Origin: Clostridia bacterium
Lineage (GTDB): Bacteria > Bacillota > Clostridia > Oscillospirales > CAG-272
Length of the DNA stretch: 11,161 nt
Direction of reading: 5' to 3'
Assembly (NCBI GenBank): GCA_017624795.1
Contig: JAGAMJ010000113.1
Span: 1-11,161, forward strand
The notes under the pieces: generated by a model
What the model was told of the DNA's origin: nothing
The model's input: the letters and a program-made list of their open reading frames with translations, nothing else
Database searches by the model: none
Shown: piece after piece, positions 6,188 to 11,161 of the stretch
Layout of the letters: every line of letters begins with the position of its first letter
How positions within the stretch are numbered: position 1 is the stretch's first letter
Made by a program: the position numbers and the translations under genes

Positions 6188-7081
6188 TTATTCCTCGTCC
6201 TCGAAAAAGTCCTTGCCGCACAGCAGTGTCAGCAAAAGCTCCATGTCCTGATCGTCGTCGTAGAACAGCTCAATGGATTTTTTCTTGTCGTTTTGGGTGA
6301 TCTTGACCTTTCTGCCCAGCGTTTCGCGGGTGCGGCGTTCCAGATCCTTCATCCACACGCGCTTTTGGGCTGCGCCCGTGATCTCGGGTAGTTCAGGCGC
6401 CGGCTCGGTGTTTTCGCGGCGGATCAGCGCCTCGACCTCGCGCACGGACAGCGATTTCTCTGCGATGCGACGGGCAAGCAGGGGGATCAGCTCGGCGTTG
6501 TTCAGCCCCAGCAGTGCACGCGCGTGACCTGCGGAAAGCTCGCCCTGGCGCAAAAGATCCAGCACCTCCTCGGGCAGATCCAGCAAACGAAGCATGTTGG
6601 TGATCGCGGGGCGGGATTTGCCCACCTGCTGCGCGACCTGCTCCTGCGTCATATCGAAGCGGTCCATCAATGCCTGGTATGCGATCGCTTCCTCCACTAC
6701 GTTCAGATCCTCGCGCTGTACGTTCTCGATCAGCGCGATCTGCGCGGCTTTCAGGTCGTCGCCGTCCAGCACGATCGCGGGAATTTCAGTCAGTCCCGCC
6801 ATTTTTGCGGCGCGCCAACGGCGCTCGCCTGCGATAATTTCAAAATTTCCCTCAAAATTGGGGTTCTGGCGCACCAGAATGGGTTGAAGCACGCCGTATG
6901 CCGCGACCGAATCAGCAAGCGCCTCCAATGCCTCGCGGTCAAATTGCTTGCGGGGTTGGTCTGCGCGGGGCTCGATCTCCGAAATGCGCAGCGTTGTGGC
7001 TGCCCCTTCCTTCATGCCTGTGATGTTGTCGTCCAGGATCGCATAAAAATCTCTGCCAAGACCTCCGGCTTTTTTTGCCAT
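6188..7081 (-). CDS. parB: Chromosome partitioning protein ParB (Spo0J)
   Basis: CTP-dependent DNA clamp that loads at parS, slides on flanking DNA and recruits SMC to the origin; it also stimulates ParA ATPase. 297 residues, normal for the family. Residues 1-16 (GLGRDFYAIL) form the ParA-contacting tip. The CTP-binding domain keeps GERRWRAAK (85-93) and ENVQREDLN (119-127), so clamp and hydrolysis chemistry should be intact. The helix-turn-helix (144-170, KSRPAITNMLRLLDLP) and ELSAGHARALL (181-191) carry the Arg and Gly typical of ParB rather than Noc at two of the four known specificity positions. The C-terminal ~55 residues are the dimerisation domain. The start at 7081 has AGGAGG upstream. 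It follows parA by 35 bases in the same operon, and eight parS sites lie just upstream of parA. Confidence 0.95.
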   Translation of the reverse strand: MAKKAGGLGRDFYAILDDNITGMKEGAATTLRISEIEPRADQPRKQFDREALEALADSVAAYGVLQPILVRQNPNFEGNFEIIAGERRWRAAKMAGLTEIPAIVLDGDDLKAAQIALIENVQREDLNVVEEAIAYQALMDRFDMTQEQVAQQVGKSRPAITNMLRLLDLPEEVLDLLRQGELSAGHARALLGLNNAELIPLLARRIAEKSLSVREVEALIRRENTEPAPELPEITGAAQKRVWMKDLERRTRETLGRKVKITQNDKKKSIELFYDDDQDMELLLTLLCGKDFFEDEE

Positions 7082-7116
7082 GTCAATTCCTCCTTTTCCT
7101 CTTTATAATGCGTGCG

Positions 7117-7878
7117 TTATACGCGATTTAACAGTTCCTTTGCTGCTCGCAGATATTCTCTTGCTCCAAGCGAGCTTTTGTCGTGATAGTAGATCGGAAC
7201 ACCGAAGCCCGGCGCCTCCGAAAGGCGCGGGTTGCGCGATATTTTTGTGTCGAATACGCGATCGGGATAGTGCTTTTTGAGCTCTGCCAGCACGTCGGTG
7301 TCAAGCGCCAGACGTCCGTTGTACATCGTAACAAGGATCCCGGCGATCGCAAGACGCGGATTATAGCGCCGTTTGAGCTGCCCGATGGTGGTCATCAGCT
7401 GGACGAGTCCCTCTAACGCGAAAAATTCGCATTGCATCGGGATAATGACGTGGTCACACGCCACCATAGCGTTGACGGTCAGCATGCCGAGCGAAGGGGG
7501 ACAGTCCAATATAATGAAATCGTACTCATCTCGTAGCGTCGAAAGCGCTTTCCTTAAATGCGATTCGGCGTTTTCCTTTTCGATCAGGTCGAATTCGGTC
7601 GCCGCCAGCATAATATTGGCAGGAAGAAGGTCCAACCCCTCAAATTCGGTCTGCCGTATGGCGCTGTCGGGGCGACAGCCGCCGATCAAAAGGTCTGCGA
7701 CCGAAAAACGGAGTGATTTTTTTGATATTCCGACGCTGCTTGTGGCACTGCCCTGCGGATCCAGATCTACCAGCAAGACTTTTTTGTTTAACAAGCCGAG
7801 GCCTGCCGCAAGGTTTACCGCAGACGTCGTTTTCCCAACGCCGCCTTTTTGGTTCGCCAGCGCGATGATTTTTCCCAT
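7117..7878 (-). CDS. parA: Chromosome partitioning ATPase ParA (Soj)
   Basis: Walker-type ATPase that binds the nucleoid as an ATP dimer and works with ParB-parS in origin segregation; in Bacillus, Soj also regulates DnaA. 253 residues, standard length. The deviant Walker A is KGGVGKTTS (11-19) with the signature Lys at 11, Walker A' is VDLDPQGS (37-44) and Walker B is IILDCPP (122-128) with Asp 125. The MQCEFFALEGL segment (148-158) is family-typical. There is no N-terminal HTH domain, so this is the chromosomal type rather than a plasmid ParA of type Ia. AGGAGG six bases before the ATG at 7878 and a consensus promoter at 7909-7937 support the start. First gene of the operon parA-parB-serS-membrane protein; a parS site is centred about 130 bases upstream of its start codon. 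Confidence 0.96.
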   Translation of the reverse strand: MGKIIALANQKGGVGKTTSAVNLAAGLGLLNKKVLLVDLDPQGSATSSVGISKKSLRFSVADLLIGGCRPDSAIRQTEFEGLDLLPANIMLAATEFDLIEKENAESHLRKALSTLRDEYDFIILDCPPSLGMLTVNAMVACDHVIIPMQCEFFALEGLVQLMTTIGQLKRRYNPRLAIAGILVTMYNGRLALDTDVLAELKKHYPDRVFDTKISRNPRLSEAPGFGVPIYYHDKSSLGAREYLRAAKELLNRV

Positions 7879-7908
7879 GGCAGTCCTCCTACTGATTTCT
7901 GTATGGAT

Positions 7909-7937
7909 ATTATATCATCAAAGCTCGTTTTTTGCAA
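7909..7937 (-). promoter_or_regulatory. Promoter of the parA-parB-serS operon
   Basis: TTGCAA (7932-7937) and TATAAT (7909-7914) on the minus strand, 17 bases apart. Predicted start near 7902, leaving a ~24-base leader carrying AGGAGG. The nearest parS site (8002-8015) is about 65 bases upstream of the -35 box, so ParB spreading from it could cover the promoter and give autoregulation (inference). Confidence 0.8.
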
Positions 7938-8001
7938 CAGGAAATGAAAGAAAAAAGGAAAAAAAGTTTTCCGCGAGGAAGGGTGTTGATGGAAGCAGAG
8001 G

Positions 8002-8015
8002 GTTTCACGTGAAAC
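8002..8015. promoter_or_regulatory. parS site 1 (isolated, nearest to parA)
   Basis: Perfect core GTTTCACGTGAAAC, the ParB/Spo0J loading palindrome of Bacillota. The outer flanks are G and A. It stands 96 bases from the next site and outside the regular array. Confidence 0.93.
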
Positions 8016-8097
8016 AAGCGGCAGAAAAAACACTTGTAAAAGGTACACTTTGAAAAACGGTTTGCGTAAACGCGTCGATCGCTTGCACAGAAGAAAC

Positions 8098-8336
8098 GTT
8101 TCACGTGAAACTTTGCTACGCACAAAAACCTATGTTTCACGTGAAACTGTTTGCTACGCACAAAAACCTATGTTTCACGTGAAACTGTTTGCTACGCACA
8201 AAAACCTATGTTTCACGTGAAACCGTTCGCCACGCACAAAAACGTATGTTTCACGTGAAACCGTTCGTCGCGCACAAAACCTATGTTTCACGTGAAACCG
8301 TTCGCGCCTTGTGCAAAATGATGTTTCACGTGAAAC
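8098..8336. repeat. Tandem parS array (seven sites, 36-38 bp period)
   Basis: Seven perfect GTTTCACGTGAAAC cores at 8098-8111, 8134-8147, 8172-8185, 8210-8223, 8248-8261, 8285-8298 and 8323-8336. Start-to-start distances are 36, 38, 38, 38, 37 and 38. The DNA between cores (22-24 bases) is also repeated: five of six spacers carry a version of CTACGCACAAAAACCTAT, and the last one has diverged. Only the site at 8322-8337 has the full 16-base TGTTTCACGTGAAACA. The array fills the gap between the Noc-like gene (stop at 8348) and parA. It should act as the main centromere: ParB dimers load at the cores, close on CTP and slide outward. The repeated unit suggests growth by tandem duplication. Confidence 0.95.
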
Positions 8337-8347
8337 AAAAGCCCCGA

Positions 8348-9457
8348 TCAGGCGTTTTTGGGGATCTCAATGATGATGCGAACGCCGTCTGCGCCCTCCT
8401 CGCGCATACAGGATACGGAAGCGCCCGTCTTGCGGAAGATAGACAGCGTTCGCTCGATAGAGTTGTAAAGGGGCGTCAGGTCGGGAATGGCGAATTTGCG
8501 AGGCACACAGCCCTTGGGCGGCGTTTGAGGGCTTAAAACGGTTAAAACCGCCGTGTTTTCTCCTGCCTTGTCCTGTATCTGTCGCAATTCCCTGCCCTTT
8601 TCTGCCATTCCAAGGGGATCGTCCTCTTGTAAGCTGCTGCCCTGTATGCCTTTGCTGCCCTGTATGCTATTGCTTTCCTGTATGCTATTGCTTTCCTGTA
8701 TGCTATTGCTTTCCTGTGATCGTTCGCCCCCTTGCAGACTGCCGCCTTTTAGAGCGTCCGATCGTGCGCTAAATCCCTCCTGTACGGTGTTTTTTGGGGG
8801 TGTGGCAAGCAATTTCTCGATCATTTCCTCGCTCGCGGCAACATTCAGGCGTTCCTCATGGATGATGCGCAGCGCCAAGCTCCGCATTTTTGGCTCTTTT
8901 AAGCGTAAAATCGCCCGTGCGTGGCGCTCGGTCAGACCGTATTCCAGGATCATATGCTGCTCCTCGTGTGAAAGCTTCAATAAACGGAGCTTATTGGCAA
9001 TTGCAGACTGTGAAACCCCTAATTTTCGGGCAATTTCCTCTTGCGTGAGCGAAAAATCAAGCATCAAAAGCCGAAATCCTGCTGCCTGCTCGAACATATG
9101 TAGTCCGCCGCTGCGTAATTGCTCGATAATTCCTGCGATCGCGTAGGTCTTATCGTCTTGTGGCAGGACAACGCAGGGGATTTTCGCCACCCCTGCAAGG
9201 GCTGCCGCACGCAGCCGCTGTTCCCCGTCGATCAGCTCAAAGACCGAAAACCCCCGCTCTTCCCCGCTTTTTCGCACCGAAAGCGGCTGAATAATGCCGT
9301 AACGCTTGATCGATTCGGCAAGACGAATGATACTGTTGGTATTTTGCCCTCTTTTTTGCCCGGCTTTGCTTTTGATCTGCTCGGGACGCAGAAAGATCTG
9401 CGCTTCTTCGCTTGTTTTACTGTATGCTTGCTGTATTTTTGCATAGAAATCTTGCAT
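8348..9457 (-). CDS. noc: Noc-type ParB paralog (nucleoid occlusion protein-like) with repeat linker
   Basis: 369 residues, ParB/Noc superfamily. In Bacillus, Noc binds NBS sites, forms CTP clamps, attaches to the membrane and blocks division over the nucleoid. The HTH reads GVSQSAIANKLRLLK (147-161). With TERHAR (176-181) it gives Gln150, Lys156, Lys161 and Arg178, the four residues (QKKR) known to set Noc rather than ParB DNA specificity. The first 12 residues (MQDFYAKIQQAY) can form an amphipathic helix, as in membrane-binding Noc. Odd points: the CTP box GERR reads GEQR (78-81) and ENxQR reads EQLRS (112-116), so nucleotide use may differ. Residues ~220-310 are a low-complexity linker with five hexapeptides (QESNSI type, 248-277). 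Residues ~325-369 form a C-terminal domain ending in IIIEIPK. GGAGGT lies six bases before the ATG. No terminator separates it from the parS array. A second ParB-like partition factor is the alternative reading. Confidence 0.82.
   Translation of the reverse strand: MQDFYAKIQQAYSKTSEEAQIFLRPEQIKSKAGQKRGQNTNSIIRLAESIKRYGIIQPLSVRKSGEERGFSVFELIDGEQRLRAAALAGVAKIPCVVLPQDDKTYAIAGIIEQLRSGGLHMFEQAAGFRLLMLDFSLTQEEIARKLGVSQSAIANKLRLLKLSHEEQHMILEYGLTERHARAILRLKEPKMRSLALRIIHEERLNVAASEEMIEKLLATPPKNTVQEGFSARSDALKGGSLQGGERSQESNSIQESNSIQESNSIQGSKGIQGSSLQEDDPLGMAEKGRELRQIQDKAGENTAVLTVLSPQTPPKGCVPRKFAIPDLTPLYNSIERTLSIFRKTGASVSCMREEGADGVRIIIEIPKNA
8641..8712. repeat. In-frame 18-bp minisatellite in the Noc-like linker
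   Basis: Four direct repeats of 18 bp (8641-8658, 8659-8676, 8677-8694, 8695-8712). The last three are identical (CCTGTATGCTATTGCTTT on the plus strand) and the first differs at three bases; a fainter unit precedes it. Each codes for one hexapeptide (QESNSI or QGSKGI). The identical copies point to recent slippage, so copy number may vary between strains without breaking the frame. Confidence 0.85.
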
Positions 9458-9612
9458 TTTTGACCTCCCTTACTTATATTTCTTATTTTACCATATAAAA
9501 AGTGCGAGAAATGTCACAAGAAAATGGTAAAAAATGGGAAATATGGACAAAAAAGGGGCGGTCAGCACACAAAAGGGTGATTTTCTTCTTGAATTGACGA
9601 GAAAGGGCGACA
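9458..9612. other. AT-rich leader region of the Noc-like gene
   Basis: Intergenic stretch between the rsmG terminator and the Noc-like start. It holds the GGAGGT ribosome binding site. A possible -10 (TAAAAT at 9485-9490 or TATATG just upstream, minus strand) is present without a good -35 match, so the promoter is not firmly located. No gene, RNA or NBS-like palindrome was recognised. Confidence 0.5.
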
Positions 9613-9665
9613 AAAAAGACCTCCAACGATGGGATTTCGCGATCCTTGCTGTTGGAGGTCTTTTT
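9613..9665 (-). terminator. Strong terminator of rsmG
   Basis: A 15-bp perfect stem (9613-9627 with 9651-9665) around a 23-base loop. On the minus strand the stem ends in a T run (complement of 9617-9612), and the plus strand also ends in TTTTT, so it may work both ways. It starts 20 bases after the rsmG stop and separates rsmG from the Noc-like gene, making them distinct transcription units. Confidence 0.9.
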
Positions 9666-9684
9666 GAGCTTTTATGGGGCTCGA

Positions 9685-10416
9685 TCAAAGCGGTTTTTTG
9701 AGGATACGTGCCCACTGACGTGGGAATTCGGCAGGGGTGGGCTTGATCTTTTTGATCTCGATCAGATAGCGCGCCTCACTCTCGCTTTCCGAGCGCAAGG
9801 GGACACTGTGAAGCTGTGCGACCTCTCCGCCTAGCTTTTTGATGGCGCTTTCTGCCTCCTTTAACTCCTCCTCGCCCTTTCTGCCCTTCATGGCAAGGAA
9901 CGTGCCGCCAACGCGCACAAACGGCAGGCAAAGCTCTGAGAGCGCGGGCAGCGCCGCAACGGCGCGCGCGGTGCACACATCGAATTGCTCGCGATAAACG
10001 CCCTTTCCGCCCTCCTCGGCGCGCATGGCAACGGCGGTCAGATTGTCGCATTGAAGCAGCTCGGCGGTTTGTTTGACGTACTGTATGCGCTTTTCGGTGC
10101 TATCCAGGGCTAAAATCGAGAGATCGGGGCGACAAATTGCCAGGGGAAGGCAGGGAAAGCCCGCGCCGCAGCCAATATCGGCAATTTTGGCGTTTTGCGG
10201 CAAAAAACGCGCCGTTGCGAGCGAATCTGCGTAGTGTAGCAGGATAATGGCGGCGGGGTCCTTAATGGCGGTCAGGTTCATATATTCGTTCACATTGAGC
10301 ATGCGCTCGGTGAGGTCGTAGAACTTCCTTGACTTGCCGTTTGCGGCAAGCTCCGAAAACCCATTTAGTGCCATAACGGTATCGAAAACAGAACAAAACT
10401 CGTTGAATTCTAGCAT
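9685..10416 (-). CDS. rsmG: 16S rRNA (guanine(527)-N7)-methyltransferase RsmG (GidB)
   Basis: SAM-dependent methyltransferase that forms m7G527 in the 530 loop of 16S rRNA; loss gives low-level streptomycin resistance in several bacteria. 243 residues, close to the ~239 of the Bacillus protein. The SAM-binding motif IADIGCGAGFP lies at about 79-89, preceded by NLTAIKDP and LLHYADSL typical of GidB. Further on, ALDSTEKRIQYV is the acidic-loop strand and TARAVAALPALSELCLPF follows. The start MLEFNEF at 10416 has AAAGGAG eight bases upstream; a longer frame to 10464 lacks such a site. In most Bacillota mnmE and mnmG lie directly upstream in the same operon. Here that space is a repeat-filled spacer, so rsmG seems to be transcribed alone. 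No clear promoter was found; three short direct repeats occupy the expected place. Confidence 0.96.
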   Translation of the reverse strand: MLEFNEFCSVFDTVMALNGFSELAANGKSRKFYDLTERMLNVNEYMNLTAIKDPAAIILLHYADSLATARFLPQNAKIADIGCGAGFPCLPLAICRPDLSILALDSTEKRIQYVKQTAELLQCDNLTAVAMRAEEGGKGVYREQFDVCTARAVAALPALSELCLPFVRVGGTFLAMKGRKGEEELKEAESAIKKLGGEVAQLHSVPLRSESESEARYLIEIKKIKPTPAEFPRQWARILKKPL

Positions 10417-10452
10417 AAGAAAAACTCCTTTGAAAGAGGTCGTATCTGCGTG

Positions 10453-10501
10453 TTTGAAAAGCAATTTTTAGCTTATTTGAGAAGCGATTTTCAGCTTGTT
10501 T
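10453..10501. repeat. 23-bp tandem repeat upstream of rsmG
   Basis: Two full units (10453-10475 and 10476-10498), identical at 19 of 23 positions, both starting TTTGA and containing AAGC-N8-AGCTT; a third unit begins at 10499 (TTTGAG) and then diverges. The array lies 37-85 bases upstream of the rsmG start, where its promoter or a regulator site is expected. A regulatory role is inference; a decayed duplication is equally possible. Confidence 0.5.
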
Positions 10502-10503
10502 GA

Positions 10504-10594
10504 GGGCTTTTATAACACGGCGGCAGCAAGGCATCGCCCTAAAAGGTATCCGAGATCCGCCACCGGCGACCGAGCAGCGCACGAACCGTAGGGG
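10504..10594. repeat. 91-bp direct repeat, copy A
   Basis: Ungapped match to 11070-11160 at an offset of 566 bases, differing at nine positions (about 90% identity). It begins GGGCTTTTATAACACGGCGG and ends in GCGCACGAACC plus GTAGGGG. Its last third is also found at 4194-4240 and, as a 17-base piece (GCGCACGAACCGTAGGG), at 11020-11036. Non-coding; probably part of a dispersed repeat family. Confidence 0.75.
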
Positions 10595-10740
10595 CGACGT
10601 CCTCGGCGCCCCGCCCAAGTTTGGCGATATTTGCAAAGCAAATTGACGGCCGCCAGAGGCGAGTTTGGTCCGCGACCAACGGCGGAACTTTGCACCAACC
10701 CGCAGGGGGGATGACATTTTTTATGCTCTTTGCGTCACGA

Positions 10741-10935
10741 ACTACTCTTCCGTCGCGCAGTAGCGCGCCACCTTCCCTCACAAGGGAAGGCAAACGGCGT
10801 CCATAGTCCCTCAACGGACGGAATGTATAAAGGTTTTCCAAAAAACACTTTATAATCGATCCATTGTTGAAAGCGACGAATTTGGTGGCCTTCCCTTGTG
10901 AGGGAAGGTGGCGCCGTAGGCGACGGATGAGTAGT
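10741..10935. mobile_element. 195-bp inverted-repeat (MITE-like) element
   Basis: The outermost seven bases ACTACTC (10741-10747) and GAGTAGT (10929-10935) are complementary. Further in, 27-bp perfect arms (10765-10791 and 10888-10914) flank ~96 bases of unique DNA. Each arm is also a small hairpin of its own (CCTTCCCT...AGGGAAGG). The unique centre has no coding potential. It resembles the element at 1989-2112 in layout and in its CCACC-TTCCCT arm sequence. It could fold as a large cruciform or be a non-autonomous transposable repeat; no transposase is present. Confidence 0.6.
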
Positions 10936-11069
10936 ATCCGCGACCACCAAAGGGTGCCGCGCGATCTTGTAGGGATCGGCCTCCCGGACGGTCCGCGATT
11001 TGCAATTAACAAACGAAAAGCGCACGAACCGTAGGGCGGGGGTTTATTCCCGCCGAAAACAAAGACCTT
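10936..11069. other. Repeat-derived spacer, no gene seen
   Basis: Short fragments of the dispersed family recur here (CCGCGACCA at 10938-10946, GCGCACGAACCGTAGGG at 11020-11036), with a short hairpin GGCGGG...CCCGCC at 11035-11054. No ribosome binding site with a credible protein, tRNA or other RNA was recognised on either strand. Open frames here run through palindromes and are not believable. Confidence 0.5.
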
Positions 11070-11160
11070 GGGCTTTTATAACACGGCGGCACCAAGGCAC
11101 CGCCCTACAAGGTATCCGAGATCCGTCACCAACGACCGAATAGCGCACGAACCGGAGGGG
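11070..11160. repeat. 91-bp direct repeat, copy B
   Basis: Second copy of 10504-10594, about 90% identical and ungapped, in the same orientation. It ends at the window edge, so the true unit may be longer. The two copies bracket the 195-bp inverted-repeat element and ~475 bases of spacer. Confidence 0.75.
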
Positions 11161-11161
11161 G

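Noticed and set aside
6171..6221. N-terminal extension of SerRS overlapping parB
   Set aside because: The family N-terminus MLDIK begins at 6170 with its own ribosome binding site.
8098..8336. CRISPR array (regular repeats with ~23-base spacers)
   Set aside because: The repeats are palindromic 14-base parS cores and the spacers are copies of each other, not unique. There are no cas genes.
7879..8347. Replication origin (DnaA-box cluster) in the parS region
   Set aside because: No TTATCCACA-type boxes or AT-rich unwinding element were seen; only parS palindromes.
8189..8536. Plus-strand frame reading through the parS array
   Set aside because: The repeated peptide VSRETV is just translated parS; it then runs antisense into the Noc-like gene.
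10539..11025. Minus-strand frames in the right-hand spacer
   Set aside because: They cross direct and inverted repeats, overlap one another and show no domain or ribosome binding site.
1..11161. tRNA, rRNA, T-box or riboswitch
   Set aside because: No cloverleaf, rRNA segment or known leader motif was recognised in any spacer on either strand.

Overview
The window looks like origin-proximal chromosome of an anaerobic, probably gut-associated member of the Bacillota, class Clostridia (inference). The reasons are the gene order rsmG / noc-like / parA (soj) / parB (spo0J), the exact Bacillus-type parS palindrome GTTTCACGTGAAAC, strong AGGAGG-type ribosome binding sites with TTGACA/TATAAT-type promoters, and a BspA-like leucine-rich-repeat lipoprotein of the sort common in gut Clostridia. 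No taxonomic marker such as 16S rRNA is present, so genus and species cannot be given. Every protein gene is on the minus strand. In B. subtilis these genes lie beside oriC and are read away from it, so the origin here is probably to the right of the window.

Layout, right to left (direction of transcription). 11161-10440 has no convincing gene: it holds two ~90%-identical 91-bp direct repeats, a 195-bp inverted-repeat element and a short 23-bp tandem repeat. rsmG (10416-9685) follows and ends at a strong terminator (9613-9665). Next is a Noc-type ParB paralog (9457-8348) with a hexapeptide-repeat linker. Just past its stop is a cluster of eight perfect parS cores (8336-8002), seven of them in a tandem array with a 36-38 bp period. 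Downstream is a four-gene operon: parA (7878-7117), parB (7081-6188), serS (6170-4890) and a small two-helix membrane protein (4888-4334), closed by a terminator at 4302-4329. A spacer with a dispersed repeat and two good promoters, one carrying a palindromic operator candidate, leads to a long-chain acyl-CoA synthetase (3959-2259). Another spacer holds a 124-bp hairpin-rich mobile-repeat-like element and two hairpins. The last gene is an LRR lipoprotein (1758-222) broken by an apparent one-base insertion near 881, followed by a 38-bp perfect palindromic terminator.

The central module is chromosome segregation and nucleoid management. ParA ATPase and ParB CTPase form the partition machine, the parS array is the loading site for ParB clamps, and the Noc-type paralog probably couples nucleoid position to cell division. 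The gene order is classical. The parts worth attention are the dense, regularly spaced parS array, the altered nucleotide-binding boxes and repeat linker of the Noc-like protein, and the co-transcription of serS and a membrane protein with parAB.
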